Under the pieces are notes generated by a model. The model saw only the letters and a program-made list of their open reading frames with translations, searched no databases and was not told where the DNA came from. A stretch of 64,000 nt of DNA. Origin: Sneathiella litorea (lineage in GTDB: Bacteria; Pseudomonadota; Alphaproteobacteria; Sneathiellales; Sneathiellaceae). Shown here in pieces: positions 50,901 to 59,511 of the stretch. A program made the translations under genes and the position numbers. Location: assembly GCF_009882915.1 (NCBI RefSeq), contig NZ_WTUW01000001.1, positions 357-64,356 on the forward strand, read 5' to 3'. Positions within the stretch are counted from its first letter, which is position 1; the number at the start of each line of letters is the position of its first letter.

Positions 50901-52523
50901 TTAGAGTCGGCCAACGCCGAAGCTGTTTGGTTGCAGGGTGCGATTTCGTGCCTCCCAACAAGTTTGAAGCGCAAAACCAATGACCTTTCGGCTATCACGC
51001 GGGTCGATAACCCCTTGGTCGAGAAGCCGTCCGGAAGTATAAAAAGCGTCTGCCTGACTATCAAAATGATCAATCAGGCGTTTCTTCTGGGCCTCCAACG
51101 CCACTTCATCGACAGGAATACCTTTTCGTTCAGCGCCGCTTCGGGCCACCTGATCCATGGTAAGGGCCGCCTGCTCTCCGCCCATCACGCCCGTCTTTGC
51201 ATTTGGCCAAGCGAACAGAAAATCTGGTTCATAGGCAAGGCCCGCCATACCGTAGTTACCTGCCCCGAAACTCGCTCCGATATAGAGCGTAATCTTTGGC
51301 ACCCGGACATTGGAGACCGCCTGGATCATTTTCGACCCATGCTTGATCATGCCCTTATGCTCATACTCCTTACCCACCATATAGCCAGTAATATTATTGA
51401 GGAAAATAAGAGGGATATCTGCCTGATCGCACAGTTGGAAGAATTGCCCGCCCTTGGCGGCGCCGTCCGGATCGATTGGACCGTTATTTCCGACAATACC
51501 ACAGGCTTGCCCGAAGATGCTCGCCTGCAAACAGACGAGCGTTGAGCCATAACGCGGCTTGAATTCCTCAAAATCGGAGCCATCAACAAGCCGGGCAACG
51601 ACCTCACGCACATCATAGGGCTTTCGGTAGTCCACCGGCACTACACCGGCAATTTCCTCTGGATCAAAAAGCGGCTCGTCATAGCTTTTCACTTCCGGTT
51701 TCGGGCATCTATCGTTCCAGCCAAGCCGGCCAATAATATCCCGCGCAATCATCAGGCCATGAGCATCATCTTCGGCAAGGTATTCGACGAGGCCCGTGGT
51801 TGTCGCGTGCATTTCCGATCCTGCAAGCTCCTCATCATCTGATATTTCACCCGTCGCCGCGCGCACCAATGCGGCACCGCCTAGTGATGCCCGCCCCCGA
51901 CCTTTGACGCCAATAACATAATCACTCATGCCGGGAAAATACGCCCCGCCTGCGGTTGAAGGCCCGTGCAACACAACGAAGGTGGGAATGCCGGCCGCAC
52001 TCAATTTTGCAAGCCGCTGGAAACCGCCGCCGCCATACGCCCATGCCTCAACCTGATATTTGAGAAGGTTAGCCCCCGCACTCTCGACCAGATGTACAAA
52101 AGGGAGTTTCTTGTCTATTGCAATATCCTGGCATTTACGAAGCTTCTCCCCAGTTTTCTGGGTCATCGCACCGGCGTTTATGCCACTATCGCTTGCGCAG
52201 ATCATGCATCTTACGCCATTGATAAAGCCGATACCAACCAGCGAACTCGCGCCCGGAATGCTTTTGTCCCGATCAGTCGTATCAACCATGTAATTGGCAA
52301 GACCAAACAATTCCAGAAACGGCATTCCAGGATCTAGAAGCCGAACCAGCCGCTCTCGCGGAGTAAGCTGACCACGTTCCTCAAACCTGGCACGGCGGCG
52401 CTCGGATAATTGCTTTGCCCGATCCTTCAGCGCATGCAATTCATCGACAAGTGATAACATTTCCTGTCGGTTGGTTGCAAAACTGTCAGAGGAAGTGACG
52501 ATCTTGGAAGAGAAAATGGCCAT
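50901..52523 (-). CDS. Acyl-CoA carboxylase beta subunit, carboxyltransferase (AtuC/MccB-like)
   Basis: Carboxyltransferase of 540 aa that moves carboxyl from biotin to the gamma position of a beta-methyl-enoyl-CoA. The N-terminal and C-terminal crotonase-like domains are evident (LVESAGANLLKYQ, GPSTAGGAYFPGMSDYVIGV, NNITGYMVGKEYEHKGMIKHG, GASFGAGNYGMAGLAYEPDF). It is 46 bases before the alpha subunit gene. Geranyl- and methylcrotonyl-CoA enzymes differ by one pocket residue (Gly versus Phe in published work), which I cannot place without an alignment. Confidence 0.9.
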   Translation of the reverse strand: MAIFSSKIVTSSDSFATNRQEMLSLVDELHALKDRAKQLSERRRARFEERGQLTPRERLVRLLDPGMPFLELFGLANYMVDTTDRDKSIPGASSLVGIGFINGVRCMICASDSGINAGAMTQKTGEKLRKCQDIAIDKKLPFVHLVESAGANLLKYQVEAWAYGGGGFQRLAKLSAAGIPTFVVLHGPSTAGGAYFPGMSDYVIGVKGRGRASLGGAALVRAATGEISDDEELAGSEMHATTTGLVEYLAEDDAHGLMIARDIIGRLGWNDRCPKPEVKSYDEPLFDPEEIAGVVPVDYRKPYDVREVVARLVDGSDFEEFKPRYGSTLVCLQASIFGQACGIVGNNGPIDPDGAAKGGQFFQLCDQADIPLIFLNNITGYMVGKEYEHKGMIKHGSKMIQAVSNVRVPKITLYIGASFGAGNYGMAGLAYEPDFLFAWPNAKTGVMGGEQAALTMDQVARSGAERKGIPVDEVALEAQKKRLIDHFDSQADAFYTSGRLLDQGVIDPRDSRKVIGFALQTCWEARNRTLQPNSFGVGRL

Positions 52524-52685
52524 TCGGAACTCCCGATTTTTATTTTTTTCTTTAGTGATAACACAGGAAAGTTTGCACCGTTAAGAAAAAAAGCGCTCCG
52601 AATTTTGAGCACTATTTAATTTTCTGGCGTTACACAGACAGTCGTTTTAAAGTGACGATGTGCAGGGATTAACGTTTCAGAAGTT

Positions 52686-52714
52686 TTGACGCGTTGTTCC
52701 CTGTAAAACATAAA
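52686..52714 (+). promoter_or_regulatory. Candidate promoter of the HMGCS-like/thiolase operon
   Basis: TTGACG (52686-52691), 17 bases, CATAAA (52709-52714). Transcription would start near 52721, leaving a 29-base leader with AAAAAGGAG before the ATG at 52750. This supports the later start codon. Confidence 0.45.
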
Positions 52715-52749
52715 TGGCACTAAGAAATAATAAAAAGGAGCCTTTCCAA

Positions 52750-54219
52750 ATGGAAGTAGGAATATTGGCCTACGGGGGATACATCCCACAAAGCCGATTG
52801 CAACGCAGTGAAATCGCCAACGCCCACACTTGGTTTAATCCAGGGTTAAAGGGCCTCGCCAAGGGCGAACGGGCCATGGCAAACTGGGATGAAGACAGCG
52901 TCACCATGGCCGTTGAAGCGGCACGGGATTGCCTGACAGAGCTTGATCGTGAACAGATCTCCGCCGTCTATATGGCCTCAACCAGCTTTCCGTTCATGGA
53001 TCGGCAGAATGCAGGCATCGTTGCTGATGCACTTAACTTAAACAGCAGCCTGCAAACACTGGATTTCGCCTCCTCCCAACGGGCAGGAAGTGCTGGATTG
53101 GCTACGGCATTGCAAGTCGCCAAAGGGGGCAGCGGCCCTATTCTCTATACAACGGCCGAGAAACGCTCAACAAAGGCGGCAAGCCCGCTTGAACTGACCT
53201 CCGGGGATGGCGCCGCCGCCTTTCTGGTCGGTCAGGGCAAGGTAATCGCCCGGCTTCTTGGCAGCCATACGGAAGCCGTTGACTTTGTTGATCACTTTCG
53301 CGGTGAAGGTGAAGCTTATGATTATAGCTGGGAAGAACGCTGGATCCGGGATGAAGGATACCTCAAAATTGTCCCCGCCGCTGTCGAGGCTTTACTCTCG
53401 AAGTCAGGCGTTGCAGCAGAGGATATTACCACCTTCTGCTTTCCGGTAGCGGCACGCGGTGTCGCGGCAATGCTCGCCAAGAAAATTGGCCTGCCCGAAA
53501 GTGCCGTCGCCGACAACCTTCAGGCCAATTGCGGTGAAACCGGAACCGCCCATTCCATGGTTATGCTGGCTCATGCCCTGGAAAACAGCAAGCCGGGCGA
53601 TAAGATTCTTGTCGCAAGCTTTGGCCAAGGCAGTGATGCACTTCTGTTCGAAGTCACGGAGGAAATCAAATCCTTGCCACCGCGAAAAGGTGTTTCAGGG
53701 TACCTTGCTCGTCGTTATGCGGAAACGAATTACAACAAGTTTCTGGCGTTTCATGATCTCATAAATCTCGAGCGTGGCATTCGTGCGGAAACTGACAAGA
53801 AAACAGGCCTAACGACCCTTTACCGCAACAAGGGTATGACACAGGCCATGATCGGCGGTAAGTGCTCAAAATGCGGTACGGCACAATTCCCGAAGTCCAA
53901 TATGTGCGTCAATGAAAATTGCGGCGAAATTGGTACGCAAGAGGATTACTCCTTCGCGGAGAGAATTTCCAAAGTGAATTCCTTTACCGCGGACAGGCTC
54001 ACCTATTCCCCGGATCCGCCCGCTTACTATGGCATGATCCAGTTCGAGGAAGGCGGTCGCTTGATGAGTGACTTTACCGATATCTCGCCTGAAACAGATA
54101 TCAAGGTAGGAATGCCCATGCGAATGATGTTCAGGGTCAAGGACTATGACAACAAGCGCGGGTTCAGGCGTTATTTCTGGAAAGCGACCCCCGCGGACGC
54201 TTCAAATAAAGGAGAATAA
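52750..54219 (+). CDS. HMG-CoA synthase-like protein fused to a DUF35 zinc-ribbon/OB domain; synthase site lost
   Basis: A 489-aa fusion. Residues 1-about 305 have the HMG-CoA synthase/thiolase fold of the archaeal kind (MEVGILAYGGYIP, WDEDSVTMAVEAA). At the expected catalytic positions I read Thr78 for Glu (YMASTSFPF), Ser for Cys (DFASSQRAGS, 106-114) and Cys230 for His (FCFPVAARG). Residues about 365-480 form a DUF35 domain with zinc ligands Cys372, Cys375, Cys386 and Cys391 and an OB fold. Start at 52750 is set by AAAAAGGAG. The stop is two bases before the thiolase gene. In archaea, separate thiolase, DUF35 and synthase proteins form a complex; this looks like a fused, non-catalytic relative serving the thiolase. 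Confidence 0.8.
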   Translation: MEVGILAYGGYIPQSRLQRSEIANAHTWFNPGLKGLAKGERAMANWDEDSVTMAVEAARDCLTELDREQISAVYMASTSFPFMDRQNAGIVADALNLNSSLQTLDFASSQRAGSAGLATALQVAKGGSGPILYTTAEKRSTKAASPLELTSGDGAAAFLVGQGKVIARLLGSHTEAVDFVDHFRGEGEAYDYSWEERWIRDEGYLKIVPAAVEALLSKSGVAAEDITTFCFPVAARGVAAMLAKKIGLPESAVADNLQANCGETGTAHSMVMLAHALENSKPGDKILVASFGQGSDALLFEVTEEIKSLPPRKGVSGYLARRYAETNYNKFLAFHDLINLERGIRAETDKKTGLTTLYRNKGMTQAMIGGKCSKCGTAQFPKSNMCVNENCGEIGTQEDYSFAERISKVNSFTADRLTYSPDPPAYYGMIQFEEGGRLMSDFTDISPETDIKVGMPMRMMFRVKDYDNKRGFRRYFWKATPADASNKGE

Positions 54220-54221
54220 AA

Positions 54222-55427
54222 ATGGCTGCAGGGATTAAAGATAAAGTTGCTATTTTGGGTATGGGTTGTTCACGATTTGGCGAACGCTGGAACGATAATG
54301 CGGAAGACCTGATGATCGAGGCCTATGTTGAGGCGCTGGCAGACGCGGGAATCGAGAAGAGCTCGATTGACGCAGCCTGGTTCGGCACCGGCATTGAGGA
54401 AGAACATGTGGGAAAATCCGCTGTACCGCTTTCCATGGCGCTACGGCTTCCCAACATTCCGGTCACACGGGTCGAAAACTATTGCGCCAGTGGGTCGGAA
54501 GCCTTTCGCGGCGCCGTTTACGCTGTTGCTTCAGGTGCCTGTGATATCGCTCTCGCCCTTGGTGTCGAGAAATTGAAGGATACGGGGTATGGCGGCCTGC
54601 CGCAACGTAACCGCGGCTCCGTCAATGACCTCTTCTGGGCGAATGCGTCGGCTCCCGGTTCTTTTGCGCAGTTGGCCTCGGCTTATTCCGCGAAGCATGG
54701 TGTCAACAAGGACGATATGAAACGCGCCATGGCGCATATTTCCGTCAAGAGCCATGATAACGGATCACGTAATCCAAAAGCGCATTTGCGGAATAAGATC
54801 AACGAAGAAAAGGTCATGAATGCCCCAATGATTGCAGAACCACTTGGTCTGTTTGACTGTTGCGGTGTGAGTGATGGGTCGGCCTGCGCAATTGTTACAA
54901 CGCCGGAGATTGCGAAATCTCTCGGCAAAAAGGACCTCGTCACCGTCAAGGCTATGCAGCTATCAGCGTCTAACGGCACTGAAGCTCAGCATAACTCTTG
55001 GGATGGCAGTCATTTCGTGACAACCCGTGCCGCGGCCAATCGCGCCTACAAGGAAGCGGGTATCTCCAAACCCCGCGACCAGATCAGCCTGTTTGAGGTC
55101 CATGACTGCTTCTCCATTACGGAGTTTGTTACCATGGAAGACCTGTTCATTTCTGAGGAGGGCAATGCCGTCAACGACGTAATGAATGGTTTCTATGATG
55201 CGGATGGCAAGATTCCTTGCCAGATCGACGGCGGGCTAAAATGCTTCGGCCATCCGATTGGCGCATCCGGCCTTCGCATGATCTATGAGATGTATCTGCA
55301 GATGCAGGGGCGCGCCGGTGAACGGCAGCGTCAGGATGAGCCGGTCTTTGGTATGACTCACAACCTTGGCGGCTTCCCTCATCAGAACGTCTGCTCGATA
55401 ACGATTGTTGGAAAAGAGGGCGCCTGA
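54222..55427 (+). CDS. SCP-x type thiolase (acetyl-CoA acyltransferase-like)
   Basis: Thiolase-superfamily protein of 401 aa. The nucleophile is Cys88 (NYCASGSEAF); HDCF (294-297) supplies the second cysteine and a histidine in the SCP2-thiolase manner, and GHPIGASG holds His344. The active site looks complete. DUF35-linked thiolases take part in 3-ketoacyl-CoA cleavage, retro-aldol cleavage of steroid side chains, and archaeal HMG-CoA formation. Here it starts two bases after the HMGCS-DUF35 fusion gene, so the two very likely form one complex, perhaps doing the final C-C cleavage of the carboxylated isoprenoid chain. A terminator follows. Confidence 0.88.
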   Translation: MAAGIKDKVAILGMGCSRFGERWNDNAEDLMIEAYVEALADAGIEKSSIDAAWFGTGIEEEHVGKSAVPLSMALRLPNIPVTRVENYCASGSEAFRGAVYAVASGACDIALALGVEKLKDTGYGGLPQRNRGSVNDLFWANASAPGSFAQLASAYSAKHGVNKDDMKRAMAHISVKSHDNGSRNPKAHLRNKINEEKVMNAPMIAEPLGLFDCCGVSDGSACAIVTTPEIAKSLGKKDLVTVKAMQLSASNGTEAQHNSWDGSHFVTTRAAANRAYKEAGISKPRDQISLFEVHDCFSITEFVTMEDLFISEEGNAVNDVMNGFYDADGKIPCQIDGGLKCFGHPIGASGLRMIYEMYLQMQGRAGERQRQDEPVFGMTHNLGGFPHQNVCSITIVGKEGA

Positions 55428-55461
55428 CCTCAGGAACGCTAAGAAAAAAATTAGCTACATT

Positions 55462-55494
55462 AACCCAACCGCCTTGCGCGGTTGGGTTTTTTTT
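55462..55494 (+). terminator. Rho-independent terminator of the thiolase operon
   Basis: AACCCAACCGC (55462-55472) pairs with GCGGTTGGGTT (55478-55488) around a 5-base loop, followed by a run of T residues to 55494. Confidence 0.9.
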
Positions 55495-55528
55495 GGCCTA
55501 ATTTCACTAATTTAAAGGAGAAATAAAA

Positions 55529-55702
55529 GTATCGGATACAAATATTACCAAAATGATTTTGTTAGAGGGAATCGCCTCGATCGTCATGCCCTCCCCTGCC
55601 GCAGATAGTTTCGAACATAGTTGTAGAATTCTGGGCAAGAACGCTAACTCATACTCCCTCCCTGGTACTTTTTCTATATTACGGGACAGCCCGTCTTACT
55701 GA
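55529..55702 (+). pseudogene. Possible small gene that has lost its start codon
   Basis: An open frame of 57 codons beginning GTA-TCG-GAT-ACA (Val-Ser-Asp-Thr...) and ending in TGA. A very good ribosome site, AAAGGAG at 55514-55520, lies eight bases before it, which is ideal spacing, but GTA is not a start codon. The first in-frame ATG comes eight codons later. It may be a decayed gene with ATG or GTG changed to GTA. The product (MILLEGIASIVMPSPAAD from that ATG) matches nothing I know. Evidence is weak. Confidence 0.25.
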
Positions 55703-55861
55703 AAAATACTTGTTTTCCCCTGTCTCATTCACGCAGCTTTTTGCAGTTTTACATAAGGCCCCGGCGTCATATAGCGAGTGAAGGGGTTTGATACCTCTTC
55801 CATATGACCGTAAGATGGAACAAAATAATAAACTCCTCAATTTTGGAAGGGACACCTTACC

Positions 55862-56710
55862 TTGACCTATAGCTGCTTCGACGTTCAAATCGAAAATCAG
55901 ATCGCCCATATCATTCTTAATCGCCCGGAAAAGCGTAACAGCATGATTCCCGCTTTTTGGACCGAGCTCCCGGAAATTGTCCGTGATATTGATGAGAATG
56001 CGAAGGCAAGGGTAATCGTCATCTCCTCAACCGGACCGCATTTCTCTTCCGGGCTGGATGTGACCTCCTTCGTAAAGCCAGACATTGCAGATCCAAAAGA
56101 AAAGAAGGCGGCGGAAATTCGCGCCGGGGCAGAGTTCTATAGCGCTGTCAAAAATATGCAGCAAACCTTCACGGCATTGCAGAACTGCCGTTTGCCGGTA
56201 CTGGCCGCCATACAGGGTGGCTGTATTGGCGGTGGCGTCGACTTTATTACTGCCTGTGACATGCGTTATGCCACTGAAGACGCGTTTATCACTATTTTCG
56301 AGACAAACATTGGCATGACGGCCGATGTTGGCACCTTTCCCCGGATTACCAAGCTGATTGCCGATGGCCTCGCGCGGGAGCTAGCCTACACGGGCCGCCG
56401 GATGCCGGCAGATGAAGCGAAATCAGCAGGTCTGTTTAATGCTGTCTATGAAAGCCAGGAAGCACTGCTGGCGGCAGTCATGAGTATGGCGGCGGAAATC
56501 GCCAGCAAGGCCCCGCTCGCGATTATGGGCTGCAAACGGATGATGAATTATTCGCGGGATCACTCAATAGAAGACAGTCTCGATTATATTGCCATCTGGA
56601 ATGCCAGCATGCTGCAACGGGACGAGATTTTTGAGGCAATGAAAGCCAATGCGGAAAAACGAGCTGGCGACTTCGTCGATCTGCCGCCCATACGGAAGAA
56701 TATTGGGTAA
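55862..56710 (+). CDS. Crotonase family protein, delta-3,5-delta-2,4-dienoyl-CoA isomerase-like
   Basis: A 282-aa crotonase. GGCIGGGVDFITACDMRYAT and MTADVGTFPRITK closely resemble the dienoyl-CoA isomerase ECH1, and the three acidic residues of that enzyme appear kept: Asp in ACDMRY, Glu in FETNIG and Asp in TADVG. It would shift 3,5-diene systems to 2,4-dienes, the substrate of the FadH-like reductase in this cluster. The start is TTG at 55862, with GGAAGGG about eleven bases upstream; no ATG precedes the conserved N-terminus. It is separated from the thiolase operon by a terminator, so it has its own promoter. Confidence 0.85.
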   Translation: MTYSCFDVQIENQIAHIILNRPEKRNSMIPAFWTELPEIVRDIDENAKARVIVISSTGPHFSSGLDVTSFVKPDIADPKEKKAAEIRAGAEFYSAVKNMQQTFTALQNCRLPVLAAIQGGCIGGGVDFITACDMRYATEDAFITIFETNIGMTADVGTFPRITKLIADGLARELAYTGRRMPADEAKSAGLFNAVYESQEALLAAVMSMAAEIASKAPLAIMGCKRMMNYSRDHSIEDSLDYIAIWNASMLQRDEIFEAMKANAEKRAGDFVDLPPIRKNIG

Positions 56711-56752
56711 CGGGCGGAAACTGTAAATTTTATTGAGGACGCTTGTGGTGTG

Positions 56753-56829
56753 TGGTGATCCCGACAGGACTCGAACCTGTTACCTCAAGATTAGGAATCT
56801 TGCGCTCTATCCTGATGAGCTACGGGACC
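56753..56829 (-). tRNA. tRNA-Arg (anticodon CCT)
   Basis: Read leftward, the cloverleaf is complete. The acceptor is GGTCCCG with CGGGATC, the D arm contains AGCTCATCAGGATAGAGC, the anticodon arm is CAAGA-TTCCTAA-TCTTG with CCT in the loop, and the T arm carries GGTTCGAGTCC. The discriminator is A and CCA is encoded. It reads the rare AGG arginine codon. It stands alone, convergent with the dienoyl-CoA isomerase gene. Confidence 0.97.
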
Positions 56830-56875
56830 GTAACCCGGGTTTAGCAGAGAGCTTTTTTTTGCGCCAGAAAAATAT

Positions 56876-56901
56876 GGAGGAACAACCGACGTAATTCCTC
56901 C
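56876..56901 (-). terminator. Hairpin terminator after the DUF3012 gene
   Basis: GGAGGAA (56876-56882) pairs with TTCCTCC (56895-56901). On the minus strand the hairpin is followed by ATATTTTTC. Confidence 0.6.
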
Positions 56902-56916
56902 AGCTTTTCGGTCACG

Positions 56917-57096
56917 CTATTCTGATACCAGAACGCAATTTTTGGCGAAATCAGCCGCTTCATTAGCGCTCCAATCTCCCTTTGGCTTTTCTTTCATTCC
57001 ATCGCACCATTCCTTACTCCCAACTTCAGGATCGCAGGCGGCGAGTCCCAAAGTAAAAAGAGACAGGAGCGTAAGGCTGATTATTTTTTTAAACAT
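56917..57096 (-). CDS. DUF3012 family small lipoprotein
   Basis: A 59-aa lipoprotein, starting at ATG 57096 (MFKKIISLTLL). Signal peptide and lipobox LGLAAC lead to a lipid-modified Cys. The mature part, CDPEVGSKEWCDGMKEKPKGDW then SANEAADFAKNC, is the DUF3012 pattern with two further cysteines likely to pair. The function is unknown. It lies downstream of the OmpA-family gene with a terminator between them. Confidence 0.9.
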   Translation of the reverse strand: MFKKIISLTLLSLFTLGLAACDPEVGSKEWCDGMKEKPKGDWSANEAADFAKNCVLVSE

Positions 57097-57122
57097 AATT
57101 ATCCTCTTAAGATACAAAAAAA

Positions 57123-57150
57123 GGACGAGGCGCATTTACGCGCCCCGTCC
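57123..57150 (-). terminator. Terminator of the OmpA-family gene
   Basis: GGACG and GGCGC (57123-57133) pair with GCGCC and CGTCC (57140-57150), with one A/C mismatch and an ATTTAC loop. The minus-strand side is followed by seven T residues. Confidence 0.88.
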
Positions 57151-57165
57151 CTTAAATCGTCAAGA

Positions 57166-58038
57166 TTACTTGCCTTCGACGGTAATTACCACACGGCGGT
57201 TTGCCGCGTTCTTAACGCCATCAGCAGTCTGAACCTTCAGGTCCTTCTTACCGTAAGAGCGCATGATAATCCGCTTCGGCTCCATACCCATATCCATACC
57301 CGTGAAGGCAACGGCTTCGGCACGACGTTCGCCTAGCTTATCGTTGTAGGCTACGCTACCCACTGTATCGGTATAACCAGCGATCGTAACTTTCGGATCC
57401 TTGAATTCCTTCATGTATTCCGCGGCAGCCTTGATTTCTTCGGCAGAACCTGGCAGCGGCGTAGAGGAATCAAAGTCGAAATTCACTTCGAAGGATTTAG
57501 CTTCCATCATCGGGGCTTTTTCCACGACAACGACTTTTTCTTCAACAACCACAACACTCACCATGGCAGCTTCAATCTCTTCCATCGCCAGGACGAAGGA
57601 ATCGCGGCAAGCTGCAATATCTTTCGGCTGCCGGTTTTCTTCCTGTTCCTGAACCCAGCAATCAAAGCTGGTTTGAGCTTTAGCAGCCTGCATCGGTAAT
57701 TTGTCAGCTGCACCGGCGCCAAGAACTTCCATCAAGCGTTCCCGCGCACCCAACAGAACTGGCGCTCTGTCGGCAGGAAGACGCCATTCTTCTGGATGAT
57801 AGGGATCAACCTGTTCCCCGCGTGTTGCCGCCATGGCTTTTTCGGCAAAGCGGTCTGAATCGACATAGTCGCCTTCGTTATATTCGGACTTTGCCAGTTC
57901 AATATAACCTGTGTATAGCGCCTGCTGGAACTCAGAGCCGCTCGGACTCAATCGTTCCGCCTGCTCCAGTTTTCCGCCACAAGCCGCCAGCACTAACGAT
58001 GCGGCGCCAACAATTGCGAATCTAATCGTATTTTTCAT
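57166..58038 (-). CDS. OmpA family outer-membrane lipoprotein
   Basis: A 290-aa cell-envelope protein starting at ATG 58038 (MKNTIRFAIVGAAS). The signal sequence ends in a lipobox-like LVLAAC, so the Cys is probably acylated. A helical middle region (about residues 25-165) with two conserved cysteines (FDCWVQEQEE and IAACRDS) leads to the OmpA C-terminal peptidoglycan-binding domain (about 185-290). The domain shows NFDFDSSTPLPGSAEEI, IAGYTDTVGSVAYNDKLGERRAEAV and NRRVVITVEG. It anchors the outer membrane to peptidoglycan. Strongly terminated and preceded by a long AT-rich upstream region. Confidence 0.9.
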   Translation of the reverse strand: MKNTIRFAIVGAASLVLAACGGKLEQAERLSPSGSEFQQALYTGYIELAKSEYNEGDYVDSDRFAEKAMAATRGEQVDPYHPEEWRLPADRAPVLLGARERLMEVLGAGAADKLPMQAAKAQTSFDCWVQEQEENRQPKDIAACRDSFVLAMEEIEAAMVSVVVVEEKVVVVEKAPMMEAKSFEVNFDFDSSTPLPGSAEEIKAAAEYMKEFKDPKVTIAGYTDTVGSVAYNDKLGERRAEAVAFTGMDMGMEPKRIIMRSYGKKDLKVQTADGVKNAANRRVVITVEGK

Positions 58039-58565
58039 ATTTTTCCCCTCAACCATTTTTATGGTGCAATGGTTCTACACCAGAGATCATTAATTCTAGT
58101 ACGTTGCAAAGCAGCAAACAATGACTATTACCATCTTTAGGCTGAAATAAGCTATTTGTGTGCCTTTTCAACTATTATTTTGCAATTACTTAAAGAAAGC
58201 TAGGCAGTAAAATTGTCTGAAATACGGCAACTAACGACCATAATTATGATTTCAACGTACATATTTATGATATATTCCTTACCATTTCTTGACTATCCAG
58301 CCCTTTGCACAAAAAATAGTCACCTTAATGTATGGATGAACAGAACAAGCCCCTAATCAACAACAAAGAATATAACACACTATTATTAAGGGCATTTCGA
58401 ACCACCGCCCAGTCGCAATTGGCGACAGCGTCTGTCATTACTACCGATATGAACAAAGCTTGACCCTCATTGCGGGGTATTACATCCTTACCTTTGAATT
58501 TTATCGAAAACACCTGAAAGAAGCCCGCCGAAGTCGACGCAATTCCTTCTAGAACGGCAAGTTTA
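58039..58565. other. Long AT-rich intergenic region upstream of the OmpA-family gene and the CDF transporter
   Basis: About 527 bases between divergent genes with no convincing product. A leftward 92-codon frame (58325-58603) begins inside the transporter gene and looks accidental. A rightward 43-codon frame at 58332-58463 has a protein-like composition (Asn, Gln and Thr rich) but no ribosome site. The rest probably carries promoters for the two flanking genes. Confidence 0.45.
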
Positions 58566-59495
58566 ATGATATCATCCCATTCGCATGCCGATAATGATGG
58601 CACAGAACATGACCATTCACACGATCATGTACCGAAAGTAACCCAAGATAGCGAACGGCGGATCTTTTGGGTCATGTGCCTGACCGGCGGGTATATGATT
58701 TTGCAAGCAATTGGCGGATTGCTTTCCGGCTCCCTCGCCTTGCTGGCAGATTCAGGGCATATGCTGTCTGATACCGCCGCCCTCGCCCTCGCCTGGTTTG
58801 CTTTTCGTCTTGCGTCTAAACCCGCGGATACAAAGCGCTCCTACGGCTATCATCGATTTCAGATTCTCGCGGCCTTTACCAATGGGCTGACTCTGTTCTT
58901 CATTGCTGGCTGGATCATTTTCGAAGCGATTGGGCGCCTGATGCAGCCCGGCGAAGTTCTAGGCGGTATGATGCTGGTCGTTGCTTGTGGTGGGTTGGCC
59001 ATTAATATTCTCGGGTTCCTGCTTCTTCATCACGGTGACCGGCATAATGTCAATATGCAAGGCGCACTATTGCATGTCATGGGTGACTTGCTCGGCTCCA
59101 TCGCCGCCATTATTGCCGCCTTGATAATCTTGCTGACGGGTTGGATGGCAGCAGACCCGATCCTGTCCGTGCTGGTTGCCCTTATCATCCTCAAGAGTGC
59201 CTATGGACTTGTTCGGCGCGCCGGCCACATCCTTTTGGAGGGAACGCCCGAGAATCTGGATATGGCGCTGATCCGGGATAAACTGATCGCGTATCTACCG
59301 GACATAATCGATGTCCATCATATGCACGCCTGGTCACTTACTGCGGAAAAACCGATTGTGACCATGCATGTGCAGGTCAGGCCGTCCGCTGATCTTGAAA
59401 CCATGCTGCGCGAGATTAATGCCTTCCTGCTTTCTGAGTTTGACATCGATCATGCCACCTTACAGCTAGAGCATGACAACTGCCCGCAAGATTAA
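58566..59495 (+). CDS. Cation diffusion facilitator (CDF) family transporter
   Basis: Inner-membrane metal/proton antiporter of 309 aa exporting zinc or similar divalent ions. A His-rich N-terminus (HSHADNDGTEHDHSHDH) probably binds metal, and about six transmembrane helices follow. The site residues are seen in LLADSGHMLSDTAALALAWF (helix II, DxxxD with His) and HVMGDLLGSIAAIIAAL (helix V). A C-terminal cytosolic domain spans about residues 215-309. The His/Asp pattern is that of the ZitB/CzcD-type zinc transporters. Confidence 0.92.
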   Translation: MISSHSHADNDGTEHDHSHDHVPKVTQDSERRIFWVMCLTGGYMILQAIGGLLSGSLALLADSGHMLSDTAALALAWFAFRLASKPADTKRSYGYHRFQILAAFTNGLTLFFIAGWIIFEAIGRLMQPGEVLGGMMLVVACGGLAINILGFLLLHHGDRHNVNMQGALLHVMGDLLGSIAAIIAALIILLTGWMAADPILSVLVALIILKSAYGLVRRAGHILLEGTPENLDMALIRDKLIAYLPDIIDVHHMHAWSLTAEKPIVTMHVQVRPSADLETMLREINAFLLSEFDIDHATLQLEHDNCPQD

Positions 59496-59511
59496 GGATA
59501 GTTAAACAGAC

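Larger units (their letters stand above)
55428..55861. other. Intergenic stretch with terminator and a broken-looking small frame
   Basis: Beyond the terminator at 55462-55494, the region contains a 57-codon frame (55529-55702) preceded at 8 bases by AAAGGAG but opening with GTA rather than a start codon. It is described separately. The remaining 160 bases are AT-rich; a ribosome site GGAAGG just before 55862 serves the next gene. No RNA gene is recognised. Confidence 0.5.

Noticed and set aside
48863-52523. The carboxylase as a leucine-degradation methylcrotonyl-CoA carboxylase
   Set aside because: Not excluded by sequence, but isovaleryl-CoA dehydrogenase and HMG-CoA lyase are absent, while AtuA and other Atu-like genes are present.
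52750-54219. A working HMG-CoA synthase, hence a mevalonate pathway
   Set aside because: The catalytic positions are substituted and ispG shows that the MEP route is used.
58325-58603. Leftward 92-codon frame before the CDF transporter
   Set aside because: It starts inside the transporter gene opposite its His-rich N-terminus, has no ribosome site, and resembles no known protein.
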